From Sitta carolinensis (Eukaryota; Chordata; Aves; Passeriformes; Sittidae), in the NCBI GenBank assembly GCA_032173965.1, contig CM063289.1, positions 28,049,690 through 28,113,689 on the forward strand: a stretch of DNA of 64,000 nt, given 5' to 3'. Both the position numbers and the translations under genes were made by a program. Positions 24,871-36,766 of this stretch are shown in pieces. Under the pieces are notes generated by a model. It made no database searches, was not told the DNA's origin, and was given only the letters and a program-made list of their open reading frames with translations. The first letter of the stretch is position 1. Each line of letters opens with the position of its first letter.

Positions 24871-26729
24871 TGACTCATGTCCTTTGTGTCACCCCTCGAG
24901 TCAGTGCCTGAGGAGACGCATTCGTCAGCTCCGTGCGACACCTTCAGCTTCCACTGCACGGAGATGCTCAGGGTGATCCTTCCTGGCTGATCCTCCCTGC
25001 ACACACCCAGCCCTGTCTGCAGCCCCTGCTGCAGCTCTGGGGCTCGCTGCTTGCCCATGGAATATGGACAGCACAGGAAGGAACAATAAGGGATAGTTTC
25101 TTTCAAGGTGTAAGTGAAAATTAAACAGAAATTCTACTTATCCTTACAGTCTGGCAACCATCTACCCCCTCCCCACAAGAGCAGTGTGGGACCTGAGGTA
25201 CAAAAAAGTCATCTCTACTGGTACTCTTAAGGAGACACCATATTTAGAGCCATTTATAGTCACAGCTTTATTTGATTACCACGGTCAATCGATCAGTACC
25301 TGTTTGTATCTCTGTGGAGTACAAGAGCCTGTCAGGAAGTAGACAGCACACTCATTTCACATTATTAAACACACTCACCTGTGGTTTCTAGTCATGCTCA
25401 ATTTTATTTCCAGTCATGTTGAATTTTACTACCTGATCTTTTTTTTTCTTATCAACCAAGATAAAGATAGTGTATTGTCAAGTGAGAGTCAATTTTCCAG
25501 AGAGAGTTCTTGTTTTTTCATTACATTTTCAGGGTTCATGGATAGCTAAAAAACTAAATAGTTCAGCAAAAGACCGCAACATTTGAGCAAAGTATTTCAT
25601 GGGTCTTAAAACTTAGGTGTTGAATGCTTATGTCATTGTTTACAACAGTCCATCTGGTTAGTCCATGGTCATCATGGAACACCACGGCTGTGCACTCCCA
25701 CCAGGGAAAGAAAAACTCATAAGGAAATCAGTGGAGATGCAGCCTCACCAAATGCCTGAACCCACAGAAAAGAATGTGAACATAAACCATCCACCAAAAA
25801 CTTACTCAAAAGAGTAATGTTTCTGTTGTCACCAAACCCCTGTTTTATATTCCTGGTCTAAAATAGGTTTTTGCATGAGCTGGAATTGTGCCCTACCACA
25901 CTCCCCATTCCCTGAGTCCCCAGGTGGCACACTGGAGCAGGGACCACTTTGCGATCCTACAAATGATGTCCTAGTTATAAATAGCATTAATTAAAGAATC
26001 AGAGTTGTGGCATGCAACCAGGCATCACTGATTACTCTGGTCCTGCGTGGTCTGCTCAGAGAAAAAACTCCCCTGAAAAATCCAGTCTTCAAATGCAACC
26101 TCTCTGAAGAGGTGCATTAAAAAAATCGCAGTGAGATGACAGGGTTTATGGGAATAACAGCAGACATTTATCTGCATGCAGAAAATTCCAAAAAGTCTGT
26201 ACTTAAAGAAAATAATGAGGAATGACATCACTGACCCCCCACCCCCATTTTGTCTACATTCTAACTCCCAGTCCTGCAAAGGCTTAGACTGATGGTTCTC
26301 TTCTGTAAGTGGAGCTTTTCAAATTGCTGCATTCTACCCCAAATCCTGCAGGCAGCCATTCCTGCTGGCAGATTTCCAGCAGCCCCCATGAAGGGAAGGA
26401 TCTGGGCTTTACCACTGACTGGTCACCAGCTGAAGGCTGGGCCATATGAATGGGGGCCCCTCTGACAGCCTTATTAACACAAATGATTTTTATTCTGCAT
26501 GCCTGGGTAAGCCATGGGCACATGCCTGCAAGATCAAGGCCTCAGTCATTAATAATTTGGGCAATCGCTTCACCTAAGCCACACTCTGTCCGCACAGAAA
26601 TCTTTCCGGGAATCTGGTAAAAAGATTGATGGAAATTAAACATCTACTTAGTGAAGCTGAAGTAACCAATATATGATTAATACTTTCCAATTATATTTCA
26701 GTACAGTACATTGCTGAGTTTGTTATTAC
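24871..26729. other. Intron of the FREM1 locus
   Basis: Unique sequence. The 106-codon minus frame that enters it from 24.79 kb shows no clear homology above 24.87 kb. Confidence 0.45.
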
Positions 26730-26879
26730 CTGCACTCTTAACACTCCATCTGCAGTGTTAAATCCATCTGTTGCTGAAAATATGACTATATCTTCAAGGG
26801 TTTCTGAATCATCACGCTGGTACCTTTTAACATAATTATAATGAAGAGCGATATTCATTATCCAGCGGAAATTAGAAAC
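26730..26879 (-). pseudogene. FREM1: FREM1 CSPG-repeat exon, fully open (50 codons)
   Basis: This exon is intact. The acceptor (CTCATATTTATAG) and donor (GTGCAG|GTAATA) are both good, the length is 150 bp, and it is phase 0 at each end with no stop. The translation contains NFRWIMNIALHYNYVK, RYQRDDSETLED, FSATDGFNTADG and VLRVQ. This is the second half of a CSPG repeat. The segment from YQ to the end matches FREM1 YQHDGTEVLQDD...VTDGTNSAEFVLHVEV almost residue for residue. Four extra residues lie between FRW and YQ. Because the exons around it are broken, I group it with the pseudogene. In isolation it would pass as functional. Confidence 0.7.
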
Positions 26880-28018
26880 CTATAAATATGAGGGGAGGGG
26901 AGCAAGGGAAGAGCTGAGGTCCAGCATTGCCCACTATCCCAATTGATCATGGTGGCTTCTCTCACTTGAAGAATTGCTCTGGGCTCTGGGTTTAGCACCA
27001 CCAGTCCCACTGATTTCACTGATGTTTTGCTAACCCCTCTCATGGGGACCTGGTTCCTCAGCTTTACTCTGCCAGGTGGAGGTGGGCAAGACATGTGGCA
27101 TTCACACCAGGGTGTGGAGACAGCACAGACCTAAGGGTGTGTCCCACAGCTGAAGCTTCTGGTGGGGCAGGATGTCAAAGCTTGGGAATTGCTCACCTGT
27201 CTGAGGAGGAATGGCTGTGCAGGACCAGGTGTCCTTAGCACTGGGTTGTCACCTGCTGAAATGGCAAGAGAAATGTTCTGGTCGTTCCTAACTTTGAGAA
27301 GAATCTAAAGCAGAGGGTGCTATTTCTAAATACTCAGTTAAATTGTCGGAATATATATATCAGATTTTTGTGCATATATCTCAGATGTTAAAGAAACCCC
27401 CTCTCTAATACAGCAGCAGCTGGTTTAAATGTGCCTGCAGGTAACAGAAGGCAAAGCTTATGCCAGTCTTCCTGAACTCTGCTCCCTCCACTTCTTTCCC
27501 TCTGCCCTGTTAGGATTTGTCCTTACAAAACCACAAGTCTCCTTTTTAAACCATTAAAAGAAAAATGTGAGTTTTCAGACACCATTACACGGTTATGGAT
27601 AAGATATGGGCTTCACTTCCCCCCAAATCCCACAGCAGAGGGTCCATTTTTGAAACTCGGGGTAGTAACCATCTATGGAGAATTTTACAGGAAGAACTCA
27701 AACTAACTTACTTTAAAAGTCTGCAAACAAAACTCCTTCCACCTTGGCAACTCCATGTAGATCAATGAAACTGGAGAGAGGAGGTTTATTAACTATAAAA
27801 TCTTTCAGATCCTCATGGGAGCATGAAGCAGGGTTTTTCTTTGCTTCACCCAGGAGGGACCATACCAGGACCAACCATTCCAGCAATGAGCCTGCCTGCA
27901 GGCTGGGGCTGGAAGGAGTTCTCTGGGGCTCAGCAGGTGTGTTTGTGCTTTTGGAATAGGAGCAATCCTGTCACTTGGCATGAGAGATGGACAAAAAGTG
28001 CAAGAAGAACAAGAGTAC
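26880..28018. other. Intron of the FREM1 locus
   Basis: Unique sequence immediately upstream of the intact 26.8 kb exon. No other exon recognised. Confidence 0.5.
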
Positions 28019-28125
28019 CTGTTTATCCAAGGCTGTTGAGTCAGAAGTGAAGCTGCTGTGCCTTCTGAGCAAGAGAGGACAGAGATGTTTTCCTCTGTGC
28101 CATCAGAAACAGAGGATAAGTGGGG
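28019..28125 (-). pseudogene. FREM1: Possible FREM1 CSPG-repeat start exon
   Basis: The open stretch SVSDGTEENI SVLSCSEGTA followed by ASLLTQQPWI ends at a clean donor AAACAG|GTACTC. The CSEG...LLTQQ pattern is like the conserved start of a CSPG repeat (EGG......IST.HI). It lies where such a segment is expected between the 29.2 and 26.8 kb exons. The upstream boundary is unclear. Confidence 0.35.
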
Positions 28126-29225
28126 TATTACCCCACTGTGGTGGTTTTTGAGGCTCATGGATTTCTGGAATCAATCTTTCTCCTATCTGAAAGTTATCCA
28201 CAGGGTTAATAGCTAGAGGCACACAGCTAAAATGTGATTTTGAGAAAAAAAAGAACAAGACGACGTGGTATTTCTACAGAAGAGAAAATGGGCTCAGAGT
28301 TTTAAAAATATCCTTCAGAAAAAAACATAGAAATTAAAACTACTGAGCTGACTGAGAAAGCTTCAGTATTGCTTTCCTCTTACCAAGATTTTATTGCTGT
28401 TCTTTGGAATATAATTGGTGATAATTTTCCACGCGGAGTCTGACACAAATCTTACAAGTTATTAAGGCTACTTGGAAAACAAAAGAATAGGTTGTTTTAT
28501 TTCTCTTCACAAACAATTTGCTGTTGGAAACAGTGAAGCCTCTTGAACGACTCCAAGACTTCAACTGCTTGTTTTAATTTCTCAAATAATCCTTTCCTAT
28601 GGTTGTATTTTCTACACTAGAAATAACTTTTTGCTTCTTTTCTGCTTTCCCACTGTTCTGGGCAAATTGGTCTTAGGGCAGAGTTTAACCATTTAGCTGA
28701 AGAATATAGCCTTGAGTATTACAAGCTTTACACAGCACACTCAAAATTCACCCTCCACAAATCTTCATTTAATACTGGCAGGAATTTTGCTGATCCCCTT
28801 AACCTACCTGGGATTTTACTATTTGCTAGAGCACTTAACAAAGAATACATGCAAACCCCAGATGGAATAAATTTGATGAATAATTCGCATTTGTGGAGAA
28901 AATGCTTGCCTGGCTCCTTTCAAGGAATGCAGGCACCTTGAATAAACTTTGTGCTCTGACTTTAGATGGGGCTTGCTTACTAAATGGTACAATACAAATA
29001 CGTTCCAAAACTATAGGAAGAAGCCAGGCAATAAATGTGTGGAACCATCTGCAGGGCTTATTATTCAGCAAAGGAATTGCTAAACTTGGGTTTTTGAACA
29101 ATGCCAGGAAAAGATAGAAAGGTAGAAAACACTTCATTGAGTGAACTTTCCTGACAGATGCGCCGGAGTGCTGGCAGGGAACAGAAACACCAGTGATGTT
29201 TCTCACCATTTTCATTTTTTATTGA

Positions 29226-29470
29226 ATGAAATCAGAGGTGGGGTTTGACTGGTTTGGCACAGAAACTGCCAAGCTCTTACTCTGCAGAGATTCAGGAGTG
29301 AGCACAGCTCCTGCTGTTTGCCATGAAAGCCCAGGAGCTTGTGCAGGTCTTTGAAACATGAAGCTTGTCCATTATCAAAAAGAAAGTGACTCACGTTGTT
29401 GGGCAGCACTGGAGTCCTCACTGGACAGATCTCAGTGAAACACTAAGAAAATCACCAATTTTGGTCCTTT
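29226..29470 (-). pseudogene. FREM1: Degenerate FREM1 CSPG-repeat segment
   Basis: A degraded block in the right order reads CPVRTPVLPN NVSHFLF in one frame and SLAVSVPNQS NP in another. They resemble the middle and end of a CSPG repeat (P..........V.F.F, then a beta strand and PVDNQ.P). No clean splice pair is visible and the reading frame changes. The assignment to the third or fourth repeat rests on gene order as much as on sequence. Confidence 0.35.
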
Positions 29471-29929
29471 TTAGCAAGAATCATGGAGGAATTCTCAGAT
29501 ATCTGCACTAATGTGGAATCTTGTTCTCTGCAGTGAGGCTGCACTGTCTTCAGCAGTCAGAAATAGGATTGAGAAGATGATGCCAGGCTTCTGCCTTTTT
29601 TCTACTTTTGTGCTCATTTGGTGTATTTTAACTTAAAAATTTAGATTCCAGTAAGCATCATTTGTTCTCATGCCTCTCCCAGCACCTTTTTATGAAAACA
29701 GAGCTTTAAAAAAAATACAGTAATAGTAATTGCAAATTATGTCAAGAGATTTTCTTGGTTACCTGAAAGATGTCAGGTCTAATGCAGCAGGACTTGTTTT
29801 GTTTGGTTGGCTTTTAGGCTGCAAAAATTAGCTTCCACACACTGTAAAAATTTGTAAAATAGAAAAAGAAATGTTAGATCTTTTCCCTATCACCTTATAA
29901 AGTGTAATTCAGCTTGACAGTTTCATATA

Positions 29930-30071
29930 CACGGGAGAAGTGAGAGAAACAAAGCATTAACAGCACACACGAGTTGATTGTCTGGAGATTTGGGCTCTGG
30001 AGAGCAGAGCTGACGCCTTGTGATGGTGCAAGTTTCTTTGACAACGAGTTGTGTGTAGTTCCAGGCTCCCT
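29930..30071 (-). pseudogene. FREM1: FREM1 CSPG-repeat exon (LVVKET block)
   Basis: After a plausible acceptor (TTACATGAGCCAG), one frame reads QLVVKETCTITRRQL and then PDNQLVCAV. FREM1 has HLVVKET, two further residues, then YITKKQL and DRELVYTI at the start of a CSPG repeat. Two residues are missing between KET and TIT. The frame hits a stop soon after the FLSLL segment, while RVYETVKL in another frame may carry the continuation. The match is strong over the first 35 codons and weak after that. Confidence 0.6.
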
Positions 30072-30848
30072 CTGGCTCATGTAACACAAGGAAACAGTCT
30101 AAAAGATGGCTGAAAAATGTGGAAATCCAGACTGATCCCACTCTACTGGTACCAGCTCAGATCTCAGCTCATCAATTCATAAAAATTCTCTTTCAAGTGC
30201 TGTTTTTTTTTCAGCGTCTTGACATTTCTATTAATTTTCTATATTTGCTTAGGCATTGCAAGGAATAAATTGAAACAGCATATCTAAAGAAAAGAAAAGA
30301 AGAAAAATAAAAAGTGAATTGGTCTTTTTGATTTTGCTTTCACCTGTTGTAACAGTGGTGAAAATCCAGAGCGACTCTTGATTTTAATCAAGTCATTTGT
30401 GTAAAACAGAAGCATTGTGTTATTACAGATGAACAGCTTCAACCTTCTCATTCCTGCACAATTTCCTATTATGCAATATTTCTCTGCATGGCTTTCAAAT
30501 ATTTTGAATGCTATGTCATTAAAAAGAAAGCCATACTTGCATGAGCATCAAAGATTAGGCAGTTCTTGATTATCAGATAAAATGAGTTTAAGTGAGTCAT
30601 GAAAAGAGTGATGGTAGAGAAGGCTGTAGAAGAGATTGCTTTGCAAGCACATTGACACAGGAATATCTTTAAATATAAGATCCATCACAGCTCCTTTTAG
30701 GCACTCATCTGCTGTTTTTCTTTTCTCCTCTTACTCCTCTATTACTTTGAGCCCCAGGTAACCCCAGCCATCCCACCAGGGGAGCAACAGCAGTTATGCA
30801 TTTTCAGCCATGTGGAAAAATCAGTCCTGTGCTCCCAAACATTCATCA

Positions 30849-31020
30849 TTGAATCACAGGATCATTGCAGCTGGTAAAGGTCCTTAAGATCAAGTCCAAC
30901 CATGAGCCCAGCACTGCCAAGCCCAGCACTCTTCACTCCATCACAGAGCAGTACCAGGGCACCTCCCCAGGCTGCAGCACCTACTTGTCCCACCTACAGT
31001 GGATTCCTGGATAACCTCCA
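30849..31020 (-). mobile_element. CR1 LINE 3' fragment next to FREM1 exon
   Basis: ATTGAATCACAGGATCATTG, AAGATCAAGTCCAACCATGA, GCCCAGCACTGCCAAG and GATAACCTCCAGCACTCA are of the CR1 subfamily that carries the CACTGCCAAG motif. It ends about 60 bp from the 31.1 kb FREM1 pseudo-exon, on its intronic side. Confidence 0.8.
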
Positions 31021-31078
31021 GCACTCACTGGCTCGGTTGTTTCAGTGAGAGTATAATAATCCCTTGAATTAAACCCAC

Positions 31079-31332
31079 AAATAAAACATCAATACAGGTG
31101 TTTCTGGAAGAACCGTCTTCCCTTTTGAAAGCCTGAAGGTGACATTTCTCACCAGGTTGTCATCTGTTGGTGGGATGGCAATGGGACACCATAGCCTGAG
31201 GGGAAACCATTGCCTAATGCTTTGCCTTCCATCAAATATTCTTAAAACAGCCCAATCCTTGGCTGTGTCTCTCATTGTGCTGGAAATAGGCAACTGCATC
31301 CTAAATGTTTTCAAACTCAAGGCTTTTGCCTC
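31079..31332 (-). pseudogene. FREM1: FREM1 CSPG-repeat exon with stop, frameshift and 18-bp insertion
   Basis: A good acceptor (pyrimidine-rich, ending TATAACAG) precedes the exon. The first frame reads GKSLEFENI, then TAG at 31,301-31,303, then DAVAYFQHNE, matching GKGFLFTVADL...VVRYHHDD of FREM1. The frame then shifts to RDTAKDWAVLRIFDGRQSI and RQWFP, matching DSTKDFVVFRIFDGHHSI and RHKFP. Six extra residues (about 18 bp) separate FP from IAIPPTDD. The family motif continues as NVTFRLSKGKTVL. A CR1 fragment ends about 60 bp downstream of the exon's 3' end. This exon carries the clearest set of disabling lesions in the window. Confidence 0.7.
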
Positions 31333-31876
31333 CTGTTATATAAATGCAGAAAGGAAGTTACCATGTGCTCTTTCTATCAACACAAATTACCAATAACATT
31401 TTCAAATTTAAGCAGATGAGACACACGTCTTCTGTTCCCGGTGTAAAGGCTGGATCCACTTAAAACCAACAGGAGCCTTTTCATTCACTTCAGTGAACTT
31501 TAGATCACGTTCCAAAGAAGTGACATGATTATTTTTTCACCATCACATATACATTGGGCTGTTCTTAGTAACAAGCCTGAACTCTGCAGACTCTCACTGC
31601 AGAAATTCGAAAAGATGTGAAAATCTTATTTTTCTTTCAGAAGAATTTCTATTAATTTTTCTGGGACACATGCAAAAAAGTCTAACCTTGCCTAGGCAGA
31701 TTAAGGGGGTAGGTTTAACAAGATCAACTGTGCTTATATTCTTTAGGTGTTGCATTGCATCCCATAGTTGAACTCATCTGACACACACCTCACACTACGA
31801 TCCATCCGTGCTGGGGACCTTCCACCACCAGGAGCTGGACAGCATTCAGGTTATCATGGGCAGCAGTCTGTAGAGG

Positions 31877-32235
31877 ATCAGAGAATCACAGAATCACCAA
31901 GGCTGGAAAAGACTCCAAGGTCATCAAGTCCAACCATCAACCTATTACTACCTTGTCAACTAAACCATATCATGAATTGTCCACTCGTTTTTTGAACACT
32001 TCCATTTTTGGATGCTGACCCCACTGCTTCCCTGGGGAGCCTGTTCCAATGTTTAACCACTCTTTCAGAGAAGAAATGCTTGCTAACATCCAATCTAAAC
32101 TCTCCCCTGACACAACTGGAGGCCACTTCCTCTTGTCCTGTGTATCCTACATAAGAGGGCACGACTCCACTGCTCAGCCCTATGACACATGCATATAAAA
32201 ACTGAAGGCTGATAGTAAGGATTTGCATTGCTCTT
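31877..32235 (-). mobile_element. CR1 LINE 3' fragment
   Basis: AGAGAATCACAGAATCACCA, GTCATCAAGTCCAACCATCA, TTCCCTGGGGAGCCTGTTCC and CACTTCCTCTTGTCCTGTGT are clear CR1 3' UTR, minus orientation. The longest open frame of the window (178 codons) overlaps this element and is not a gene. Confidence 0.95.
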
Positions 32236-32630
32236 CACAGCCACACAGCAAAATCCAAGATGCCAAATCCTCTCTTGCATCCAGTTTAAGCGATTCATTT
32301 GGGGGAGGGAGGTTTTATAATGTTTATTTGAGCCTGGAGGAACCATCCTGTTAGCACACCAATAAATGTTGAGTGTAATACCACAACACTTTCCTGTACC
32401 AAGGGAATTCTCACAGCGCTTGTGTCTGCAGCAGGCAAGGAAAAGCAACAGCTTTCCCCCCTGAGCCAGCCTGCCTGCTGTGTGCCAGGTCTGCACGAGC
32501 CCTGGGTCCTTCCAGAACAATATGTTAACCAGGAAATTGGAACTTTGGAGTAGAAACTTAATCCAAAACCAGAAAGAAGCATGAAAATGCGCACAAACAG
32601 CTCTCCAACTGGTGTATTTAAAAACACACA

Positions 32631-32663
<33 letters not shown>

Positions 32664-34025
32664 CTTTTCATTTCTGCCTTTTTAATTCCCCTTATTGTGA
32701 GCAGGAAAAGGTGCAAGATTAGGTTAACAGTAAAAGAGAGGAAAATTTCCAAAAACTAAAAGGCAGAAAAGAGAAAAGCACCTAATTATTACCTCTCTTT
32801 CTCCACCCAAAACCTTCTCAAAGTACATTCACACTTAAATTTAAGCAGAGGGTATATATTTTGATCAGAAACACACTTTAAAAATACTGTTGTGTGTAGC
32901 ACTAACTTTGGAGTACTTTTAGCAGATTAGATTTGATGTAAAACATTGATTCTCAGCTAAAGTTTGTAGAAGTATGTGCATGTGAAATAGCCACAGGATT
33001 TGTCTTATTCCACCACCATAAATATTGTCACTTTGTAACAGACTCACTGCCCAGCCACATTCTTACAGACTATGTAAGCAGGCTAAAAGACCTCAAGACC
33101 ACAGTGCATCCTTCTGTTCTCACTCTGGGAGCTAAAATTCTCTTCACTTGTGGAAATAAATGTTTTGAGATTTTATTTTGCAAGTCATCAAAGAGCACAG
33201 AGTGTCTTAAAATAAAAAACACCAAAAGAAGTCCAGAAAAGTGCCTTGTATTTAAAGGTTCTGCACATACAAGAGTCTCCAGACTTAAATTTTCCACTTC
33301 CTAAAAGTTATTTGTGTCTCTAAATTAGTTTTTGCTTAGAGGAGCTAAATGCAAAAAGACTTGGAAGGATGGGCCTTGAAGTGAGAGCTGTAACTTCAGT
33401 GCTGCAGCAAAATGGAGCAGCAACACTGCAGGGACAAGTGGGAACAAGCCAGGCACACTGTCATTTACCTCCAGAAATTCCAGGCATTTCAACACTTAAA
33501 GCACTGTAAAATGTTTGTCTTGTCTAACCCTCAGAAGCCTTCAGAGCTTCTCCTTCAGCAGTAAGAAGGTTTGACTATTGCTCAGCAAGCAAAAGTACAG
33601 CTCATTTGCAGTGAGATAACTCCACAAGCAGAATTAGCACTAACAAAGAACCAAGTCCAAGGTATATTTTTAAAACACTCATCAGACTTCAAAGAGCCAC
33701 AACTCCACTGTCCCAAATGTACCTGCAGATGTATTAACATGCACTTAAAAGCACTGTGAGCTCACACAGTGAATCAAGACCATATATAACCCTTCCAACC
33801 CATGTTCCACCCAAACTTGGGAGCTCTGGCCTTCACACCTCTTTTTGAAAAATGGGCTGCAACAGGAGAACTGCTCATGAGCACATTATCAGTTGCTTGA
33901 AACTCAGCCTAGCAAAACAAGCAAAACAAACACTCCCTGAAAGATTAATGCAGCATTTGCTGACTGGCAAGCTTGCTTTGGATGAAGTACAGCAGTGCTA
34001 ACTGCAGACAGCCAGGCTCCATTAC
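32236..34025. other. Intron of the FREM1 locus
   Basis: Contains a 30-base T run and unique sequence. The FREM1 segment joining the 34.1 and 31.2 kb exons was expected here and not found, so it is probably deleted or too diverged to see. Confidence 0.45.
32634..32663. repeat. 30-base poly(T) run
   Basis: A pure T run. Read on the minus strand it is a poly(A) tail, but no polyadenylation signal or retrocopy was recognised next to it. Confidence 0.95.
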
Positions 34026-34260
34026 TTCATAGACCTGTCTCGAAGCAGGAGACACATCGGGTGGCAGGTACCAATTCTCAGATCACAGAGATCCTGCCGA
34101 GTGAGGGACGTCATGGGCTGTGCACAGCTCTCCAAAGGGGTGAGCCATCCCTGCAGCAGGGCATTAGCAATGTGCAACGTTACTTTTTCTCTTTGCTGTT
34201 TCTGCATCTTCAGCATCTTGAGCCACGACCATCAGTGTGCAAGGGTGAGCTGCTGAGCTT
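34026..34260 (-). pseudogene. FREM1: FREM1 exon just before the CSPG repeats, two frameshifts
   Basis: An acceptor-like TCATCAG precedes the block at 34,261-34,263. Homology is carried successively in three frames. First comes VVAQDAEDAETAK, like the VLDCEEDETPK segment of FREM1. Next comes NALLQGWLTPL, QPMTSLT and QDLCDLRI, like APLQGYVTHL, RPISSFT and KDLSDMQI. Last comes YLPPDVSPASRQVYEVME, like YQPPNSS..., ending at a possible donor GAA|GTAATG. The middle segment is one of the clearest matches in the locus. Two frame changes inside about 80 codons rule out a working exon unless the sequence itself contains errors. Confidence 0.65.
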
Positions 34261-35428
34261 CTGATGAGCATAGACATAAAGGTAGCTTCACATTGTGTTT
34301 GTAGTATCTCCCTTTATGAGGACATAAGTCCAAACATTTTCTGTTTACAAATAAGGAAGCCCAGTGAATCTCTGTACTCATATTAGGAAGGGCGAGGGAA
34401 TTCCCAAAGGCAGGCGAGTACACACGCGTGGGTGAGTGTATATATAGACATCAAGCAACTCTTGGATACATCAGCAAGTTACTGGGATAATTCTAGAGAA
34501 TTAACAGTTAAACACAACAATTATCTTCTAAGCTTTGTCTCAGACAGTCAATAATCTTGTCCTAGTTAATGCAGCTGGCAAAATTCCCGTTCAAAAGGGC
34601 AGGATTCTCCATTAGTCTCTTGAACAACTGCACAAAGAAAGGTGATCCACAGGTTAGCGTAGATGCACAGAGCAATCTAGTCATGGATTTCCCAGATTTT
34701 GGCACTTGTTTTTTATTAGTTATGCCAGTTAAGTGTAGGAAGGCATGGCGTGGATGATAAGCCCTGGAAAACTTCAAAAGTCCAGTTTGTGCTCTTCCAT
34801 CTGGATAACTGGAATTCTGAATGGGAGTGATGTATACACTCTCCACAGGGGAAAACCCACAGGGTTTTCAGATTCACAAAAGTGTGTAATTGTGGCCATG
34901 GCTATTTCTGATTAAGTCACAGCTAGGTAAAAAAAAACCATTATCAAGCTACCTTTCCTCTGCTTTTTATAAATAAAATTAATTCAATTCAGACAGGTAT
35001 TCACAGGTACTTTTTTAGCTAAAAATGAACAGGGGTTGTGATAGACTGCTATTTTCTTCCTATATAATTTATTCATGGCAAGGCACTGACAAGACACTGT
35101 CAATATTCATGACAAGATCACAGGAAGATATGAGGTGTCCAAGTACCAGAAAGCCACAACTTCATTTTCTTTCAAGATCTACTCTACTACATAAGTTTTT
35201 CTTCTGTTTTACCACTATTTTGTAAAGACACCTTCAAGGTGAAAACAAAGCTAGATGAGTTGCAAGCTAAGACAAACCCTTGTTAAAACTCTAGGCAATG
35301 TTTCTAAAACAAACACTTTGAAGTAAAAAAATAAGCTTATCCCAACACTGTTTGTTTTCAAATCTTTCCTTCTTTGCATTTTTTCAGATATTCAGGTAGG
35401 TGCTCCTTCTCCCCTTCCACTACTTGAC

Positions 35429-35639
35429 CTGAAGCAGGGAGCAGTCTCCAAAGCCATGCTCCATGAAGGCAGACTGTACAGGAAACGAAGGCTGGGATTC
35501 TTCTGCCTGCTCTGTCAGATGTGCCAAGCAATTAGTGGAATTCCAGAGGCATTTGTCCAACAGGAGGAATACTTGACTCCAGCTTCCTGACCTGTACATG
35601 AGGAACAAGTATTTCTATGATAGTCTCCAGTTCAGCAGA
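35429..35639 (-). pseudogene. FREM1: FREM1 N-terminal region exon with stop and frameshift
   Basis: The first frame reads ELETIIEILV and then SSIPPVGQMPLEF, matching the FREM1 LPAHGQMVL motif. It then meets TAA at 35,532-35,534. Homology resumes in another frame as QPSFPVQSAF followed by GDC, matching the FREM1 QP.SF.P.SQ.....G.SC stretch. That frame runs to a donor-like CTTCAG|GTCAAG at 35,429. Two halves of one conserved segment in different frames, with a stop between them, are what a decayed exon should show. Confidence 0.55.
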
Positions 35640-35879
35640 CCTGAAAGCAGAGGATTTATTACACACAAGATCAAGAAGCCTCTCCTTTGATCATTTATAC
35701 AGCAGTCTGTGAATGAAGGCATTCAGAGCCCAGCTCCAGCATACTCTGAAATATTCATGGACACAGCCAAGAACAATAACTCAGCAGTGGTTGGAGAGCA
35801 GATCCTCTGCTGGGGGACATCACACGGAAACTTGGTTTGCTTTGGTGGGGAAACAACAGTTTACACAAGCTAAAAATGT

Positions 35880-36020
35880 AATCTTTTTGCACATGGAGCA
35901 CTTCTTTGTAAACCATGCTTTGATACACATCTGGGAGCCAGATAATAAACACTTCAGATAAATCACTGGAAGGTTTTGCGAGCTCTACGTGCTCCCTCAG
36001 ACTTTTGGTTGTAGAGCAGA
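35880..36020 (-). pseudogene. FREM1: Possible FREM1 N-terminal region exon
   Basis: One frame reads SLREHVELAK, DLSEVFIIW and later KEVLHV. FREM1 has, at this point in order, a hydrophobic E.FI.W stretch followed about 20 residues later by VLEV. The block lies in the right order between the 38.0 and 35.4 kb exons. It is open in this frame, but no clean splice sites were found. Identity is low, so this is tentative. Confidence 0.25.
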
Positions 36021-36706
36021 GGCTAGAAGTCATCACTGATTGCACCTCAGTAACAACTAATCATTATAAATATAAAAGTTGCACTTATTTGGGCAATTTC
36101 TTGGAGTTTTCTGTTCTGCTTCTGAAGAGGTCTCCTCAGACCTCTGCATTGTTTATTCTGTGGTGCTTACATACATACACCCCATGCTTGAGTAGGGCTG
36201 GATATCCCACTGAGCCTTGAAACATCAAAAAAGGACTGCCAGAACACTTCTTTCTCCTGTAAATCAAACATCCATGATGCCCACACCAAGTTTTCCCCAT
36301 GGCCCAACCCTCATTCAGCCATGGCCTGTCCCAGAACTGGGACATCACCTTGAAGGAGTCATTCACACAGCCCAAGCACTAAGGGATTTAAGGTGTAGGG
36401 AAATCACAGTCAGCTGGAGCTACCCAAGGACATCAATATTTGTCAAGAAATTTTCTTTGATGCTTGGCTGAGGTGTAGTTCTGAAGTGATCTTCTCCTAA
36501 GAGTTACCACAGCTCTTAATTAACAACTGAAATTTTTCAGAAGGACATAAAAAATGAGGTGGTGGACAACTTCAAGCAAAGGTGGGCTTTGGAAAACCCT
36601 AGGTGGCAAGAAAGGCAAGGACAATAATCACTCCAACTCAGTAATGAAACACAAAAGAGGGCACTCCCTTAAAATTTAAGTCCCATGATCACAACTGAGT
36701 TCCCAC

Positions 36707-36766
36707 CTCTAGATTCACGCTGTTTTCTTCCAAAAATTGATCAGCCATTGTCAGTATTCTTAATTT
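36707..36766 (-). pseudogene. FREM1: Possible second FREM1 coding exon fragment
   Basis: Between the first exon and the 35.4 kb block, a short open stretch reads KLRILTMADQ FLEENSVNLE and ends at a donor-like AGAG|GTGGGA. The pattern LT...(gap)FL.N.V resembles the FREM1 stretch that follows the VTQ motif. The block is short and its acceptor is weak, so the match could be chance. Confidence 0.25.

Noticed and set aside
28835..29215. 126-codon minus-strand frame between FREM1 blocks
   Set aside because: No resemblance to FREM1 or any family I know, and no splice-site support.
31956..32631. Overlapping open frames of 90-178 codons on the minus strand
   Set aside because: They overlap a CR1 3' UTR and its flank, with no reverse-transcriptase or other domain.
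34562..34846. 94-codon minus-strand frame in the FREM1 N-terminal interval
   Set aside because: Checked in three frames against the expected N-terminal segments without a convincing match.
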